DNA from: Pedobacter sp. ASV28
GTDB taxonomy: Bacteria > Bacteroidota > Bacteroidia > Sphingobacteriales > Sphingobacteriaceae
Assembly: GCF_016428855.1 (NCBI RefSeq)
Contig: NZ_JAELTN010000047.1
Coordinates: forward strand, 1-39,661
Direction of reading: 5' to 3'
DNA: 39,661 nt
The stretch's first letter is position 1. Each line of letters starts with the position of its first letter. Positions 8,342 to 17,910 of the stretch are shown here, piece by piece. Made by a program: the position numbers and the translations under genes. The notes below the pieces were generated by a model that saw only the letters and a program-made list of their open reading frames with translations, was not told the origin of the DNA and did not search any database.

Positions 8342-9544
8342 CTAATCATCGTTTAAAGTTTTCAGGTAGCAATCCATTACTTGTTGGGCAATCAAATCAT
8401 TGTTGAAACGCTGTACATAATTCCATGATTTTTCTATCATTTGTTGTTGGAGCTGTTCATCGGCTAAGACCTGGTTAATGGCAGTGGCCAGGTCATCAGC
8501 ATGATAAGGAGAGATGTATAGGCTATCTGGTCCGCCTGCTTCCTCTAAACAGGAGCCCGTGGCGCCTATTACAGGTGTTTTGCTATAAATAGCTTCTATA
8601 ATAGGAATACCAAAGCCTTCGTAAAAAGAAGGGTAAACAAACAGATTGGCCAATTGATAAATGGTGGGGAGGTCTTCAAAGGGGACATCATTAAGGAAAA
8701 CCACTCTGTTGCCCAAATTCATTTTTGTAATGGTCTGTTGTACCTTTTTTAGGTAGGGTGTATTTTTGCCAATGACGATTAAAGTGTAGTTGCTATCCAC
8801 TTTAGCTAAAGCTTCTACTAACAGATTGAGGTTTTTACGCTCTTCAATAGTGCCTACACTTAGAATATATTGGGCGGGTAAATTATATTTTTTGCGTATT
8901 TCTTCTTTTTTTTGTACCGAGGAGGGTGTCTTGAAAAGATCATCGCAGCTTTGGTAGACTACATCTATTTTTTTTTCATCAATATGATATAGGGCTACAA
9001 TATCTTGTTTGGTACGTTCGCTAATGGCAATGATCCGATTGGCATTTTTACAGGCATACCTACTTTTGAGCGTGTAGATTTTCCGATCTATGAATTTGTA
9101 GTAGTTGGGCTTGCGTAAAAAGATCAGGTCGTGTATGGTGACTACACTTTTAATTTTTGTATTTCTAATTCCAAAAGGAATTTCGTGGCTTAAACCATGG
9201 TAAAGGTCAATGAGATCTTGTTGAAGTTGCTTTTTAATGCCGAAGCTTCGCCATAAAAAAGAGGCGCTTTCGGGCAGTTTTAGCGAAATGTTCTTGAAAG
9301 AAAAAAAAGGCAGTTTTAGTAGATTTTCCTTTACCTTGGGCGAATAGATGAAGTACTGGTGTTGGGTAAATCTTGAGGCTAAATGTTCAATCAGCGAACG
9401 GCTGTAGTTACCCAATCCGGTGAGGTTGTTGGTCGCACGTTTGCCATCGTATCCGATCCGTAGCCTAGCACCCAAAGCAGAAAGCCCAAAGCCTGTTAGA
9501 TCAGGATTTGAGCTTTCAATATACTTTCTGTCTTCAGCTTTCAC
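8342..9544 (-). CDS. Family 4 glycosyltransferase (GT-B fold)
   Basis: The protein has an N-terminal domain beginning LRIGYDGKRATNNLTGLGNYSR at about 28-49. Its C-terminal GT4 domain carries YILSVGTIEERKNLNLL (about 226-242) and the donor-binding E-x7-E block in YPSFYEGFGIPIIEAIYSKTPVI (about 308-330). Such enzymes transfer sugars retaining configuration in lipopolysaccharide or exopolysaccharide synthesis. The upstream-most start is a GTG at 9544, 14 bases after the dapD stop and preceded by a purine-rich AAGAA. The first ~27 residues do not resemble the family, so a downstream TTG could be the real start. It is transcribed after dapD and before two GT2 genes. Confidence 0.88.
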   Translation of the reverse strand: MKAEDRKYIESSNPDLTGFGLSALGARLRIGYDGKRATNNLTGLGNYSRSLIEHLASRFTQHQYFIYSPKVKENLLKLPFFSFKNISLKLPESASFLWRSFGIKKQLQQDLIDLYHGLSHEIPFGIRNTKIKSVVTIHDLIFLRKPNYYKFIDRKIYTLKSRYACKNANRIIAISERTKQDIVALYHIDEKKIDVVYQSCDDLFKTPSSVQKKEEIRKKYNLPAQYILSVGTIEERKNLNLLVEALAKVDSNYTLIVIGKNTPYLKKVQQTITKMNLGNRVVFLNDVPFEDLPTIYQLANLFVYPSFYEGFGIPIIEAIYSKTPVIGATGSCLEEAGGPDSLYISPYHADDLATAINQVLADEQLQQQMIEKSWNYVQRFNNDLIAQQVMDCYLKTLNDD

Positions 9545-9558
9545 TTCTTGCTTTAAGC

Positions 9559-10377
9559 TTAAACAGCTACATTATTTTCCCTCAACGCATCGTTAAGCGA
9601 AGTTTTCTTATCTGTTGATTCCTTACGTTTTCCGATAATTAGAGCACAAGGTACCTGATATTCGCCAGCAGGAAATTTCTTGGTATAGGAACCTGGAATA
9701 ACTACCGAACGAGCTGGAACTATGCCTTTATATTCAACAGGTTTTTCACCAGTTACATCGATAATTTTAGTAGAAGCCGTTAGCACCACATTTGCGCCTA
9801 ATACAGCCTCTTTTTCTACACGAACACCTTCTACTACAATAGCTCTTGAACCAAGGAAGCAGTCATCTTCAATAATTACAGGAGCTGCCTGTACCGGTTC
9901 CAATACGCCTCCAATACCCACACCGCCACTTAAGTGAACACGTTTGCCAATTTGGGCACAAGAGCCTACCGTGGCCCAAGTGTCAACCATTGTGCCCTCG
10001 TCTACATAAGCGCCAATGTTAACATAAGAAGGCATCATAATAACGCCAGGTGCCAAATAAGCTCCATAACGGGCAATGCCATGAGGTACTACACGTACAC
10101 CAGCCTCTTTATAGTTGGTCTTTAATTCCATTTTATCATGAAAAACAAAAGGGCCTACCTTTATTTCTTTCATTTGTTTGATGGGAAAATATAAGATAAC
10201 GGCTTTTTTAATCCAGTCGTTAATCCCCCAGCTATTTAAAACAGGCTCTGCAACACGTAATTCGCCCTTGTCTAGTTTTTGTATGACTATTTCAATAGCT
10301 TCGCAGTAATTGCTATAGCTCAATAAGGTCCTATCTTCCCAAGCGTCTTCTATTAATTTTTTTAATTCTCCAATCAT
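9559..10377 (-). CDS. dapD: 2,3,4,5-tetrahydropyridine-2,6-dicarboxylate N-succinyltransferase
   Basis: DapD succinylates tetrahydrodipicolinate in the succinylase branch of diaminopimelate and lysine synthesis; it is a cytosolic trimer. The C-terminal two thirds form a left-handed beta-helix of hexapeptide repeats, visible around GAYLAPGVIMMPSYVNIGAYVDEG and the following turns. Conserved segments MVDTWATVGSCAQIG and HLSGGVGIGGVLEP are present. From the ATG at 10377 the length is 272 residues, matching the family. A TTG 21 bases upstream would add seven residues. A -7-like TTATTTTG lies just upstream on the minus strand (about 10396-10403). The gene heads the leftward block and diverges from hslR. 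Confidence 0.95.
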   Translation of the reverse strand: MIGELKKLIEDAWEDRTLLSYSNYCEAIEIVIQKLDKGELRVAEPVLNSWGINDWIKKAVILYFPIKQMKEIKVGPFVFHDKMELKTNYKEAGVRVVPHGIARYGAYLAPGVIMMPSYVNIGAYVDEGTMVDTWATVGSCAQIGKRVHLSGGVGIGGVLEPVQAAPVIIEDDCFLGSRAIVVEGVRVEKEAVLGANVVLTASTKIIDVTGEKPVEYKGIVPARSVVIPGSYTKKFPAGEYQVPCALIIGKRKESTDKKTSLNDALRENNVAV

Positions 10378-10567
10378 TGTATTTAAAAATTTATGCAAAA
10401 TAAATGAATTTTATGTATTACCAGTGTTTTGATTGGATAATTGTTTTAGAAATTAACGGTTTAAATTACCCAACGTGTTTGGCTGTATGTTAAAAACGTC
10501 ATATAATTAATTGATTTACGAGTTCAAAAGATTTACCTAAATTACACGTTTGTTTGTTGTTGTTTGT

Positions 10568-10575
10568 TACTTTTG
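10568..10575 (+). promoter_or_regulatory. -7 promoter box of hslR (TACTTTTG)
   Basis: This is an exact match to the Bacteroidetes -7 consensus TAnnTTTG. The expected start of transcription, about five bases downstream, falls only two or three bases before the hslR ATG at 10583, so the mRNA may be leaderless. Several TTTG repeats lie upstream (10549-10566), but none stands at an ideal -33 spacing. Confidence 0.5.
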
Positions 10576-10582
10576 ATTTTTT

Positions 10583-10981
10583 ATGACGGAGAAAGAGAAA
10601 TTACGGATCGATAAATACCTTTGGGCAATCAGGTTGTTCAAAACGCGGAGCTTGGCAACAGATGCCTGTAAAGCGGGAAGGGTGAAGTTGAATGGACAGA
10701 ACATCAAGCCTTCTGCCATTGTTAAGGTGGGCGATGTTTACCAGGTTTCTAAAGGAATTGAGAAAAAGGTAATAGAGGTGGTAGATTTATCTTATAATAG
10801 AACAGAGGCCAAAATTGCGGTAACGAAGTATAAAGATCTAACGCCTGTTGAGGAAACCCATGCCTTTAAGTCTGTTTTTCATGCGCCTACACTTAAACGT
10901 GATCGGGGGGCGGGTCGTCCAACGAAAAAAGACCGTAGGGAAACAGATGACCTGTTGGACAGTTTTTTTGAAGAAGAATAA
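10583..10981 (+). CDS. hslR: S4-domain RNA-binding protein, Hsp15 type
   Basis: The 132-residue protein starts with an S4 RNA-binding domain (LRIDKYLWAIRLFKTRSLATDACKAGRVKLNG, residues 7-38). A basic C-terminal extension follows (LKRDRGAGRPTKKDRR at about 104-119) and then an acidic end. Hsp15 in E. coli binds free 50S subunits carrying nascent chains after heat stress. Length (about 130) and the S4-plus-basic-tail layout fit Hsp15 better than pseudouridine synthases, which carry a large catalytic domain. It stands alone on the plus strand, divergent from dapD, with its own promoter box immediately upstream. Confidence 0.88.
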   Translation: MTEKEKLRIDKYLWAIRLFKTRSLATDACKAGRVKLNGQNIKPSAIVKVGDVYQVSKGIEKKVIEVVDLSYNRTEAKIAVTKYKDLTPVEETHAFKSVFHAPTLKRDRGAGRPTKKDRRETDDLLDSFFEEE

Positions 10982-11000
10982 TGTTGGTTCTAGGTTTGGC

Positions 11001-11726
11001 TTATTGAACTTTAAGTAACCTCATCCGATAGCACATCATGGCGGTTTTACCTAATTTCTGTATCAGTTGGTAGTTGGCAACCGCCCCAACAGCAGCCCCC
11101 ACTACGGGTAATAGTTGGGCCAATTTGGCCAGATCGATATAATCGCGGTATTGTTGCTGAAAGGCTTGCCAATCGAAATGGTCCTCATTTATAGGCAGTG
11201 CAATTGATTTCTCCTCCCAGTTTTGCAATTCTTTGAATACTTTCTGACTTCCTTCCTTACTCGAAAATGCCAATTGGAAAATATGTAGAATGAATAATCG
11301 CTCCCTAAAATCGTTCACGTCGTATCCATATAGGCTGGCAATTTCGAAGAGCAACTTTATTTTGATGGCAATCAATACCGGAAAATCGACCAAACTCATT
11401 AAAAAACCACCAGCACCAGTTATCCCCCCTTCAGCCGCTCCGGTTTTACAATAAGTAGCTATTTTGTCTTTGACCAAAGCTTCCCTATGTAAGAGGCTCA
11501 TGGCTGGATGGGGAGTTGGCGAAGTGATTATCTTGGCACCAAAAAGCACCGCTTTTACCATCTGCTTAATGCTTACCGTAACCGTATTGTGTACTTTTTG
11601 AGGAATGTAACTATTGAGCTTGGTCTGTACCTTATTGGCTAGTTTGCCCATTACCGAAGGTTTCTTCTGTAACTCCATTATCCATAAATGCAGGGCTAGA
11701 CGTACTTGTTCTTCATAGGGATCCAT
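11001..11726 (-). CDS. EcsC family protein
   Basis: The 241-residue sequence resembles the EcsC family. Visible are a helical N-terminus (MDPYEEQVRLALHLWIMEL) and a glycine-rich block GAAEGGITGAGGFLMSLVDFPVLIAIKIKLLFEIA at about 95-129. A second glycine/alanine-rich hydrophobic block (LLPVVGAAVGAVANYQLIQKLGKTAMMCYR) lies at about 205-234. EcsC in Bacillus is the third protein of the Ecs ABC system, but stand-alone homologues like this one have no known function. The blocks could associate with membranes. It starts 36 bases after the end of guaD. The sequence CTTCATTACC 27 bases upstream of its ATG resembles the recurring linker described for three other genes. Confidence 0.75.
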   Translation of the reverse strand: MDPYEEQVRLALHLWIMELQKKPSVMGKLANKVQTKLNSYIPQKVHNTVTVSIKQMVKAVLFGAKIITSPTPHPAMSLLHREALVKDKIATYCKTGAAEGGITGAGGFLMSLVDFPVLIAIKIKLLFEIASLYGYDVNDFRERLFILHIFQLAFSSKEGSQKVFKELQNWEEKSIALPINEDHFDWQAFQQQYRDYIDLAKLAQLLPVVGAAVGAVANYQLIQKLGKTAMMCYRMRLLKVQ

Positions 11727-11762
11727 GTTGTGTGTCTAAATTTATTAAGGGTAATGAAGTCA

Positions 11763-12236
11763 TTAGTAGTCTATTTTCATTGGAGATTTTTCCCATAGCT
11801 GAAAAGCCTGCTGGGCCTCATCTCTTAAAAGCTGAATAATTGGTAATTTACGGTCATTCATTTTCTTATCTAGTTCTTCGTAAATAAACTGATCATCAAA
11901 ATCAATTTTTGCAGCATCTTTTTTGGTGTTTCCATAATAGATGGTATCTACCCTTGCCCAATATAAGGCACCTAGGCACATAGGACAGGGCTCACAACTG
12001 GTGTAAACTATACATCCTGACAAGTCAAAAGTTTTTAATTTCTTGCAGGCCAACCGAATGGCGGCCACCTCGGCATGTGCCGTAGGATCGTTGCTTGAAG
12101 TGACTTTGTTCGCACTTTTTGCAATGACCTTGCCATTTTTCACAATTACAGCACCAAAAGGTCCTCCTAAACTTTGCAGTACATTCTTTTCTGAAAGTCG
12201 AATGGCCATCCGCATAAATTTTTTATGTGTTTCCAT
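11763..12236 (-). CDS. guaD: Guanine deaminase
   Basis: This 157-residue cytidine-deaminase-fold enzyme converts guanine to xanthine. The zinc site is clear: H54-A-E56 (SSNDPTAHAEVAAIR) and C84-P-M-C87 (YTSCEPCPMCLGA), with E56 as proton shuttle. The segment YWARVDTIYYGNTKKDAAKIDFDDQFIYEEL is characteristic of the Bacillus-type GuaD rather than of TadA. TadA usually has shorter text here and acts on tRNA-Arg. Length agrees with Bacillus GuaD (about 156). The upstream hairpin at 12253-12285 separates it from the ompH-like transcript. Confidence 0.85.
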   Translation of the reverse strand: METHKKFMRMAIRLSEKNVLQSLGGPFGAVIVKNGKVIAKSANKVTSSNDPTAHAEVAAIRLACKKLKTFDLSGCIVYTSCEPCPMCLGALYWARVDTIYYGNTKKDAAKIDFDDQFIYEELDKKMNDRKLPIIQLLRDEAQQAFQLWEKSPMKIDY

Positions 12237-12252
12237 AGTTTAAATTTAAGGT

Positions 12253-12285
12253 AAAAAAAAACGCCACGAACAATCGTGGCGTTTT
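12253..12285 (-). terminator. Rho-independent terminator after the OmpH-like gene
   Basis: Stem AACGCCACGA (12260-12269) pairs with TCGTGGCGTT (12274-12283) around a four-base loop. On the minus strand it is followed by a run of T from the A tract at 12253-12261. It ends transcription of the lipoprotein gene before guaD; the flanking T/A tracts may also let it work in the other direction. Confidence 0.9.
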
Positions 12286-12302
12286 ATAATAAAAAAATAA
12301 GC

Positions 12303-12905
12303 TTATTTTTTTTCTTTGGCGTAGGCCTCATTTAAGCCTTTGATCACTTCTGTGGTTACATCAAGACTTTCGTCGGCGAAAAGGATATCGCCCATACCTT
12401 TTTGGTATTTTAATACCATTTTATAGCCCTTTTTCTTTGCATATTCTTTAAGAAAATCGGCTACTTTGTTATAAAGGGCTTCTTGTTCTTTGGCCTGTTC
12501 ATTTTGGAAAGCCGATCCTGCATTTTGTTGATAGGCTTGTAGCTCTTGTTGCTTACGGGCCAACCTTTGTTCGGTAGCTGCCCTTTGCTCTGCCGTCATA
12601 CTGTTGGCTTGAGCCTGATATTGTTGTGCATCTCGCTGAAAAGCCAATCCTTTTGCCTTCAGGTCTGCATCGGCAGCTTTGCCTTTGGCTTCCATTTTGG
12701 TTTTTAGCACTTTAAAGTACTCGTATTGGTTCAATAATGAATCGGAATCAACAAATACAATTTTATCCTGGTTTGCATCTACTGTTGCTACAGGTTTTAC
12801 TGTACTGGTTTCGGTTTTAGTTTCTTTATTTCCACAAGCGCTCATTAAAGAAACTATGGTTACAGCAGTGGCTATACCGCTAAATTTTAATTTGTTCAAT
12901 TTCAT
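12303..12905 (-). CDS. OmpH/Skp-like periplasmic lipoprotein
   Basis: The 200-residue protein has a lipoprotein signal peptide with lipobox L-M-S-A-C24, followed by a charged low-complexity spacer. The OmpH/Skp domain then begins KIVFVDSDSLLNQYEYF at about 48-64. A long helical hairpin rich in A, Q, K and E (about 70-165) and a closing beta segment GDILFADESLDVTTEVIKGLN follow. Skp-type proteins hold unfolded outer-membrane proteins in the periplasm. Lipid anchoring is common in the Bacteroidetes version. Its 5' region is unusually elaborate: an exact -7 box at 13017-13024 and a structured leader with the recurrent hairpin at 12932-12996. The gene is divergent from gyrB. Confidence 0.85.
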   Translation of the reverse strand: MKLNKLKFSGIATAVTIVSLMSACGNKETKTETSTVKPVATVDANQDKIVFVDSDSLLNQYEYFKVLKTKMEAKGKAADADLKAKGLAFQRDAQQYQAQANSMTAEQRAATEQRLARKQQELQAYQQNAGSAFQNEQAKEQEALYNKVADFLKEYAKKKGYKMVLKYQKGMGDILFADESLDVTTEVIKGLNEAYAKEKK

Positions 12906-12931
12906 CTGAATATCTGTTGTTTTTATCGGTA

Positions 12932-12996
12932 ATGAAGTTGTCGGGGGGATAAAATCTTCACTCTTGAAAGGGTGAAACCGTCACCATTAACTTCAT
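12932..12996 (-). promoter_or_regulatory. 5'-UTR hairpin, copy 2 of the recurrent element
   Basis: Read on the minus strand, ATGAAGTT (12996-12989) pairs with AACTTCAT (12939-12932). Between them lie a GGTGA/TCACC hairpin and a TTTCA/TGAAG hairpin. The 3' arm ends 26 bases before the lipoprotein ATG. It is followed by TACCGATAAAAACAAC, closely matching the linker after the copy at 1413-1472 (TACCGCTGAAAACAAA). It lies wholly within the predicted 5' UTR. Confidence 0.6.
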
Positions 12997-13016
12997 TCTA
13001 TTTTTATAAATTTTAG

Positions 13017-13024
13017 CAAATATA
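13017..13024 (-). promoter_or_regulatory. -7 promoter box of the OmpH-like gene (TATATTTG)
   Basis: This is an exact TAnnTTTG match on the minus strand. Transcription would start near 13011, giving a leader of roughly 105 bases that contains the hairpin element. I could not find a convincing -33 TTG at the right distance. Confidence 0.5.
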
Positions 13025-13113
13025 AAAATCAAATCCGAGTATCCTAAAATCAACTGTTTTTTAGTGTGTTTTAATCAATTTTTATGCGTAAATAGTTATC
13101 CACATTAGCCTGA

Positions 13114-15120
<2,007 letters not shown>

Positions 15121-15144
15121 TAATTAAGCTGAATATAAATGACT

Positions 15145-15177
15145 AAGCCCTGCTACACCAAGTTGCAGGGTTTTTTT
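15145..15177 (+). terminator. Rho-independent terminator of gyrB
   Basis: CCCTGC (15148-15153) pairs with GCAGGG (15165-15170), followed by seven T. It lies 25 bases after the gyrB stop. It sits inside a possible 5' extension of the PadR reading frame, which argues that PadR starts downstream at 15205. Confidence 0.9.
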
Positions 15178-15204
15178 ATCTTAAAATTATATACATATTT
15201 GAAT

Positions 15205-15543
15205 ATGGCCATCAATAACGAGTTGTTCAAAGGAACATTACAAACCATCATTCTTCAGTTGTTAACCGAAAATAAGCGTATGTATGGTTATGAAATTACA
15301 CAAAAGGTAAAAACCATTACCAATGGGAGCCTACTGTTGAAAGAAGGTGCTTTATATCCTGCATTACACAAATTAGAAGCAGAAGGATTATTGGAAACCA
15401 CAACGGAAGTAGTAGATAACAGATTGCGAAAATATTACGCCCTGTCGCAAAGCGGGGAAAAGGAAGTGGTAAATAAACTACAGGAAGCGAAAGACTTTAT
15501 TGCCCAATTACAGTTATTGTTAAATCTTAAACCTAGTTTTTAA
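15205..15543 (+). CDS. PadR family transcriptional regulator
   Basis: This 112-residue winged-helix regulator begins MAINNELFKGTLQTIILQLL and has YGYEITQKVKTITNGSLLLKEGALYPALHKLEAEGLLE, the classical PadR recognition region with the G-A-L-Y-P-A-L-H core. A C-terminal helix for dimerisation follows. I start it at the ATG at 15205; a longer frame reading would run through the gyrB terminator. Its stop overlaps the start of the next gene (TAATG). PadR proteins are usually repressors of the adjacent membrane-protein genes, so autoregulation of this three-gene unit is likely. Confidence 0.9.
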   Translation: MAINNELFKGTLQTIILQLLTENKRMYGYEITQKVKTITNGSLLLKEGALYPALHKLEAEGLLETTTEVVDNRLRKYYALSQSGEKEVVNKLQEAKDFIAQLQLLLNLKPSF

Positions 15544-16205
15544 TGCAGCTCACCTTACAACAAAAGAAAGAAGTACAAGACTATATTTCTGAATCGTCAA
15601 AGTATAGGGAGACTTATAGCGAGATTTATGACCATCTGTTAAATGCCCTTGAGGAAATTGAAGAGCCTTATCAATTGAAAATAGTTGGCCGAATTGTTCT
15701 ACAAGATTTTGGAAGTTTTAAGGAAATCAAAAAGATGGAAAAGGATTCTTTATCCAAAACCAAATATAGGTACATCAGGTATCTGGTTACAGATATGATT
15801 AGTGCTTTTAAATTCCAAAATTTGATATATACTTTATTGTTACTCGTTTTTTATGCTTCGCTATATGTATATCAGTTGGGCAATGGGGTAAATTTTGCAA
15901 ACCTATACCTATGGAGTATGATTTTAGGCTATATATTAAGTGTAGCTTGGCTATTTAAGAAGGGTTATATTACCTTAAGTTTCCGACGTAAATCGTCTAT
16001 GGAAGGGGTAATTTTAGGCTGGCTCATCCTTTTGCCTTTCAGCTTTTTTCCGCTTACTTTTACGGCCTTTATAGGGGAGGGCAGTATGGTTGGTCTTGCC
16101 TTAAATACCCGAAATGTAATTGTATTGTGCCTGTTTTTTTTCACAAGCATGTATCTAAAAGCATTTATAAAGTTGTATAGGGAAAAAGTAAGAAGGTTAG
16201 CTTAA
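15543..16205 (+). CDS. PadR-associated membrane protein, HAAS-like
   Basis: I recognise no precise family. The 220-residue protein has a soluble N-terminal helical region (about 1-80) with the pattern E-V-Q-D-Y-I ... E-I-Y-D-H-L ... EE. Four hydrophobic segments follow at about 95-112, 122-140, 157-178 and 185-205. This layout, coupled to PadR, resembles HAAS/DUF1700-type proteins, whose N-terminal domain is thought to work in membrane sensing. It shares the N-terminal pattern with the next gene (both have EV..YI, EI.DH and an E-rich end) and is probably its paralogue. Translation is coupled to padR by a one-base overlap. Confidence 0.6.
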   Translation: MQLTLQQKKEVQDYISESSKYRETYSEIYDHLLNALEEIEEPYQLKIVGRIVLQDFGSFKEIKKMEKDSLSKTKYRYIRYLVTDMISAFKFQNLIYTLLLLVFYASLYVYQLGNGVNFANLYLWSMILGYILSVAWLFKKGYITLSFRRKSSMEGVILGWLILLPFSFFPLTFTAFIGEGSMVGLALNTRNVIVLCLFFFTSMYLKAFIKLYREKVRRLA

Positions 16206-16210
16206 ATGGT

Positions 16211-16888
16211 ATGAAGTTGTCAATAACTCAAATTGAAGAAGTAAGGTCCTATATTGTTAGGAAGGGATTTGTCCATTTAGATGTTCAAATGGAAATTTTA
16301 GATCATGTGGTCTCTTCAGTGGAAGAGAGAATAGCTGAAGATCCAGGTTTGTCATTGGATGAAGCTATTCGGCTTACCCATCAATCATTTGGAGTAATGG
16401 GCTTTAGTGTAATTGAAAGTGCGGTGATTAAATCACTGAATAAAAAGTATAACAGAGCATTCTGGAAAGCTTTCTCAAAAATGTTTAGTTTTCCTTATAT
16501 TTTTTTGATGGGCGTTTGTTGTTTGCTTATCTTTAAGTTGCAACAACAGTTTTTGGGTACCAGCATATTTTATATAATTTATATTGTGGGCATAGTATTG
16601 TTCGGCTTATGGTTGTATATCTTTTATTTCTCCAGTAAGAAACTTGGTCAATATATGTCGTATCGTATTTCGGGGAGCTATATGTCTGTTATTGGCAGTT
16701 TTTTATTGCTTAACAATTTATTGTTAAGCACTGAAGAAGAATGGCTTGGTTTGAATGAACATATTTTACTTTCATCTATAGTTATTCAGCTGTTCATTGT
16801 ATATCTGGTGGCGGGTATAAAAACTGCAAAATCAGGTATTGAAGATACCAAAGTGCTAATGCTAAAATATAGTCTTATTAACGATTAA
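16211..16888 (+). CDS. PadR-associated membrane protein, paralogue of the preceding gene
   Basis: The 225-residue protein repeats the layout of its neighbour. The N-terminal helical domain has EEVRSYIVRKGF and MEILDHVVSSVEERI (about 9-40), followed by an ATGase-like SFG-x-M-G turn and about four membrane segments (95-113, 121-140, 155-172, 182-203). The start lies five bases after the previous stop, so the three genes padR-15543-16211 form one operon. The hydrophobic helices differ from the neighbour much more than the soluble domain, which suggests that the domain is the conserved functional part. Function is unknown. The operon ends at the terminator at 16899-16929. Confidence 0.6.
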   Translation: MKLSITQIEEVRSYIVRKGFVHLDVQMEILDHVVSSVEERIAEDPGLSLDEAIRLTHQSFGVMGFSVIESAVIKSLNKKYNRAFWKAFSKMFSFPYIFLMGVCCLLIFKLQQQFLGTSIFYIIYIVGIVLFGLWLYIFYFSSKKLGQYMSYRISGSYMSVIGSFLLLNNLLLSTEEEWLGLNEHILLSSIVIQLFIVYLVAGIKTAKSGIEDTKVLMLKYSLIND

Positions 16889-16898
16889 TTTAAAAAGG

Positions 16899-16929
16899 AA
16901 AACCCTGTCGGTACCATGACAGGGTTTTT
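16899..16929. terminator. Bidirectional terminator between convergent genes
   Basis: CCCTGTC (16903-16909) pairs with GACAGGG (16918-16924) around an eight-base loop, with A-rich sequence before and T-rich after. It can stop transcription of the padR operon from the left and of the bestrophin gene from the right. Confidence 0.85.
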
Positions 16930-16956
16930 ATTAATCAAAAACAAGCACTAATAAGA

Positions 16957-17883
16957 TTAAAGGATATAATATGAACCTACGGGAGCCATATCGGCATGCG
17001 CCCTATCCTCAAATAATTTATGGTCATCCAGCATTTGGCAGAGGTCTTTTTCTATGTTCCTGCAAATGGTGGTGGTCGGTGTATCGGTGGGTTTGTTTTC
17101 AAATGGATCTTGCAGGTGGACGGCCATTTTTTCTACCAGTAAAAAGAAGGTAGATATGGCAATTACCACTGGCACTTCCATAAAGCCAAAATATTCGATC
17201 AGTCCAAATGGCAACAGAATAATGAATAAATAAATGGACATATGGATATACTTACTATAGGTAACCGGAAATATGGTGTTTTTAATCCGTTCCGAACCTC
17301 CCATATGATTGCATAGTGTAGTCAGGGTCTTATCTATTTCTATCTGTTGATACTTATTGATCCAACCTTCATTCAAAGCCTTTTTGAGGTCCATGGCATG
17401 GAGTTCCAATAGGGCAACAGTAACATTTCTTTGCTTCTGTATAAAGTTAAGCTCATTTTTATCCAGATATCTCTCTAATCCTTTTGAGGAGTTAAAACCT
17501 CTTAACGATTGGCTCAGGGCATAACACCATGCAATCTGTCTCTTAACAAATCTATTTTTAAAGGTTTCAATTTCATCTAGCTCATAGGGATTATCTACAA
17601 AGGAAATGATCTGTCTAGCTAGTGACCTCGAATCGTTGACAATCGCTCCCCAAATTATTCTGGCTTCCCACCATCTGTCGTAAGCCTGATTAGATCTAAA
17701 GGCTAGTAATAGGGAAATGATGGTGCCTAATAATGCAGGAACGGCAATAGGGATGGATATCCTGGTGACATGAAAGTTCTGATACAATATGACAATGCCA
17801 ATGGAATAGGTAATGACAAAAATTAATTCGGGTTTGATTTTTCCAAATATGTAAGTGAGTGGTATATTATTTCTTAACAACAT
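16957..17883 (-). CDS. Bestrophin-like anion channel
   Basis: The 308-residue membrane protein is of the bestrophin/UPF0187 family, pentameric anion (or in some bacteria cation) channels. The strongest marks are LAFRSNQAYDRWWEAR at about 60-75 and the late segment DPFENKPTDTPTTTICR at about 258-274. Four membrane segments are visible (about 15-35, 43-60, 210-232, 236-252). It lies 27 bases downstream of the UspA-like gene and probably shares its mRNA. The selectivity cannot be inferred from sequence. The nearby two-component system and the candidate operator at 18490-18509 suggest it is a regulated target. Confidence 0.85.
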   Translation of the reverse strand: MLLRNNIPLTYIFGKIKPELIFVITYSIGIVILYQNFHVTRISIPIAVPALLGTIISLLLAFRSNQAYDRWWEARIIWGAIVNDSRSLARQIISFVDNPYELDEIETFKNRFVKRQIAWCYALSQSLRGFNSSKGLERYLDKNELNFIQKQRNVTVALLELHAMDLKKALNEGWINKYQQIEIDKTLTTLCNHMGGSERIKNTIFPVTYSKYIHMSIYLFIILLPFGLIEYFGFMEVPVVIAISTFFLLVEKMAVHLQDPFENKPTDTPTTTICRNIEKDLCQMLDDHKLFEDRAHADMAPVGSYYIL

Positions 17884-17910
17884 GATATTAGGATTAAATT
17901 TTAGAATAAA

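Noticed and set aside
15139..15204. Longer PadR start at 15139
   Set aside because: The stretch contains the gyrB rho-independent terminator, and the PadR domain starts at 15205.
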